Positions 5,533 to 7,665 of a stretch of DNA of 7,665 nt are shown piece after piece. Positions within the stretch are counted from its first letter, which is position 1. Each line of letters opens with the position of its first letter. The notes under the pieces are model-generated. The model saw nothing but the letters and a program-made list of their open reading frames with translations, was not told where the DNA came from and did no database searches. The position numbers and the translations under genes are program-made. The stretch is from CAYVUV01 sp964455095 (GTDB lineage: Bacteria > Desulfobacterota > Binatia > HRBIN30 > CADEER01): contig CAYVUV010000392.1 of assembly GCA_964455095.1 (NCBI GenBank), positions 1-7,665 on the forward strand. Direction: 5' to 3'.

Positions 5533-7665
5533 TCACTTTCCTCGTCCGCCGACCGGCCAGCGGACAAGGACGTTCACTTCGCCTTCGTCGTGCAGCAAAA
5601 CACGAATCTCCCACTCTCGATTTTTGTCGTCCCAGCGGTAAAACTCCGGCACAGTCGCAGCGCCGCGAGCCTGTGATAGTGCGCGCGTGCGAGCGCCTGA
5701 ATTCACCTCGACGGAGGCCGGCGCGGTCGCCGCGTAGCCGCGCACATCGACCGCAGTGTTCGGCGCGCCCTCGACCGCAAAACGCAGGTGATCGGAATCA
5801 GCGCCGATCGCGGCAATGCGTCGGTCGCCGGCCGTCGCGTACTTGCTGACGTCGCCGAAGACCGCGCACTCGCCGGGCAGCAGCGGGCACAACACGCGGT
5901 AGTCCCAACCCTGGTGCGCCAGGTCGACGTCCCACCCACCATCGGCCGCCAGGCGCTGCCATGTCTGCCGCCGCCAGTCGTACGCAATCACCGGACCCGA
6001 CGGCCGCGCCGCGCCGAGATCGGCCAGCTCGACGCGCCCCGCGATGCGCTCCGGGCGCGATCCCGCATGCAACGTCGCGACGTACACCCAGCGGCCGGCG
6101 GGATGATCCGAGTACGTCTCCCCTACGAGCAGCGATGCGGTCCAGTAGCTGCTGGCGCGAAAGCATCGCTCGATGGCCGCGATCGGCGCGTCCGGTTTCA
6201 CCAACACGCCGTCCTCTCGACACGTGCGCATGACCAGCTCGCGGTTGGTCCCGCCGATGCGGTCGCCGATACCCACCGGGCCGGCGCTGAGCGCGGCCAG
6301 CAACGCCTCGACTTCGGTGCAGGGTTCGCCGCCGGCTTCCGCGTCCGCGGCGTGCGAGAGGAAGACGTCCTTGAAGACGTTCAGCCCCAATGCCCGCGCC
6401 AGGGCGTTGGTGTGTAGGAACCACACCCAGTTGAAGCCGTTGTCGAACAGGTAGCGGTAGTCGCCGCTGGTGCGGATCGAGGTCACGCGGCGCAGCATCA
6501 GCGTCTGCAGAAAGTCGGCCGGGCTGGCCATGCACCACTGCAGGGTCAAGCCATTCGCTTCGGCGAGGCGGTCGAGCGACTCCTGCCAGGCGCGCGCCCG
6601 CCCCGGCTCGGCGCGCAGGCCGCGCACGCCGAGGAACGACTCGACCATCCAGTCCTGCTCGTAGGTGATCGCCCCCCAGCTCGCCGCCGCGGCGAGCATC
6701 TCGGCGGAGAGGCGCTCGTCCTGCGGATGCGCGTAGTCGCCGTCGCGCCAGGCGTCGAAGCGCTCGAAGTACGGCGACTGGTTGGCAAAGTGGCGGCTGT
6801 GGAAGATCAGCGGCAGATCGCCGAGCCGCGCGCGCAGGTCGGCGAAGCCGTGCGGGAACAAATCCGGCCGCGGTTCCCACCGCATCAGTCCGCTCGGCGG
6901 CACGATCGGTGCGCCTTCGGCGCTCACCGAGCGCAGGAGCTGGTGCGGGTAGAACCACGAGTCGAGCTGCAGGGCGCTGACCGGCACCTGACGCGCGCGT
7001 GCGTCGGCGACGACGCGTTCGAGCGTGGTGGTGTAATCGCAATCGCGCTCGGTGCGGTAGTAGTAGACGGCGCCGTTGTCGGTCCAATACGACAGCTTGC
7101 CGACGCCGTCGTCGGCATAGCGCGACGGCCGCGCGGTGGCGTGGCGGCGGCGCAGCGCAGCGGCCCAGTCGTCGAGCACCGCGCGTGGGCCCGACCCCGC
7201 CCAGACCGCGAGCTCGGACGCAAAGCCGGGCGGCAGGCGCTCGAGATCGCCATGCCAGCCGCAGCGCACGCCGTCGGCGGCGTGCTCCGCCTCGCGCGGC
7301 ACCGCGATGATCTGCTCGTGAAACTGATCCAGTGGCGCGAGCAGCAGCGTCCGCCCGTCGGGCGCAATGCACAGCAGCGGCTCCACCACTGCCGGACGAT
7401 GCGGCGCAAAGAGAAAGCCGCGGCCCTCGGCATCACCGAAGACGGGCAACGCGAATTCCGCGTACTGGTGGCCGTACAGGACGGATCCATCCGGCACGCC
7501 GCCGGCTCGGCGCTGAGTCGGGTGCCACACCGGCCAGGCCGCGCTGGGTTGTTCGAAGCGGCCCGTCGACAACCCCTCGCAACCCCGAGGTGCCTCGAGC
7601 CGAAAGACGATCAACGGCAGCGCCCGGTAGGCGCGCACGGTCGTGCGCAGCGGCCACGGCAGCGG
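5533..7665 (-). CDS. Glycoside-hydrolase-like TIM-barrel protein (GH-D clan-like, uncharacterised), 5' end cut
   Basis: The frame is open to the right edge; a GTG at 7638 gives 701 residues, but nine in-frame codons precede it with no stop or Shine-Dalgarno, so the gene probably starts outside the window. An N-terminal beta domain (about 1-165) precedes a probable (beta/alpha)8 barrel (about 178-505), with YWTDNGAVYYYRTE (184-197), ALQLDSWFYP (222-231), RPDLFPHGFADL (257-268), ITYEQDWMVE (324-333), LQWCMASP (366-373), SIRTSGDYRYLF (387-398) and GPVGIGDRIGGTNRELVM (453-470). A C-terminal beta-rich region (about 510-701) completes it. The order of motifs recalls alpha-galactosidase/raffinose-synthase relatives (GH27/GH36 type). 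By that analogy Asp329 in YEQDW would be the nucleophile and Asp393 in RTSGD the acid/base; this is inference. I recall similar uncharacterised proteins in bacteria and eukaryotes. Whether it is exported cannot be seen. It ends 59 bases before the metalloprotease start, with no terminator between them. Confidence 0.75.
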   Translation of the reverse strand, partial: PLPWPLRTTVRAYRALPLIVFRLEAPRGCEGLSTGRFEQPSAAWPVWHPTQRRAGGVPDGSVLYGHQYAEFALPVFGDAEGRGFLFAPHRPAVVEPLLCIAPDGRTLLLAPLDQFHEQIIAVPREAEHAADGVRCGWHGDLERLPPGFASELAVWAGSGPRAVLDDWAAALRRRHATARPSRYADDGVGKLSYWTDNGAVYYYRTERDCDYTTTLERVVADARARQVPVSALQLDSWFYPHQLLRSVSAEGAPIVPPSGLMRWEPRPDLFPHGFADLRARLGDLPLIFHSRHFANQSPYFERFDAWRDGDYAHPQDERLSAEMLAAAASWGAITYEQDWMVESFLGVRGLRAEPGRARAWQESLDRLAEANGLTLQWCMASPADFLQTLMLRRVTSIRTSGDYRYLFDNGFNWVWFLHTNALARALGLNVFKDVFLSHAADAEAGGEPCTEVEALLAALSAGPVGIGDRIGGTNRELVMRTCREDGVLVKPDAPIAAIERCFRASSYWTASLLVGETYSDHPAGRWVYVATLHAGSRPERIAGRVELADLGAARPSGPVIAYDWRRQTWQRLAADGGWDVDLAHQGWDYRVLCPLLPGECAVFGDVSKYATAGDRRIAAIGADSDHLRFAVEGAPNTAVDVRGYAATAPASVEVNSGARTRALSQARGAATVPEFYRWDDKNREWEIRVLLHDEGEVNVLVRWPVGGRGK

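Noticed and set aside
5798..7372. A 524-codon minus-strand frame inside the glycosidase-like gene
   Set aside because: It is an arginine/alanine-rich shifted frame overlapping the recognisable barrel protein; it shows no motif of its own.

Overview
The window is strongly GC-rich and every supported gene lies on the minus strand, so transcription runs from high to low coordinates. The secreted protein at 3092..5473 joins a matrixin protease, a Thr/Pro/Ala/Arg linker, a dockerin pair and a cohesin-like tail. In my experience that style is common in environmental genomes of deltaproteobacterial or Binatota-like lineages. I offer this only as an inference, since there is no rRNA, tRNA or other taxonomic marker here.

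Layout in order of transcription. (1) 5533..7665: a large uncharacterised protein that looks like a glycoside hydrolase, cut by the right edge. (2) After a 59-base gap, 3092..5473: an exported multidomain zinc metalloprotease. (3) After a 172-base gap, 1750..2919: a soluble PAS-domain histidine kinase of the FixL/DctB type, followed by a hairpin with a T-rich tail that may be its terminator. (4) 1..1624: a tight three-gene operon encoding a DUF1428/YbaA-type protein, a two-domain VOC (glyoxalase-fold) protein and a PhnB-like VOC protein cut by the left edge. Each of these three genes has a clear Shine-Dalgarno sequence.

How they may work together: the glycosidase-like protein and the protease are close enough to share a transcript, and could act on a polymer or glycoprotein outside the cell. 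The kinase has no response regulator in view, so its output is unknown. The three small proteins of the left operon are of kinds often found together in accessory stress or detoxification clusters, but no substrate can be read from the sequence. There is no sign of CRISPR, insertion sequences, prophage or RNA genes. The most unusual item is the single protein carrying both a dockerin and a cohesin-like domain behind a metalloprotease; the glycosidase-like protein is second.
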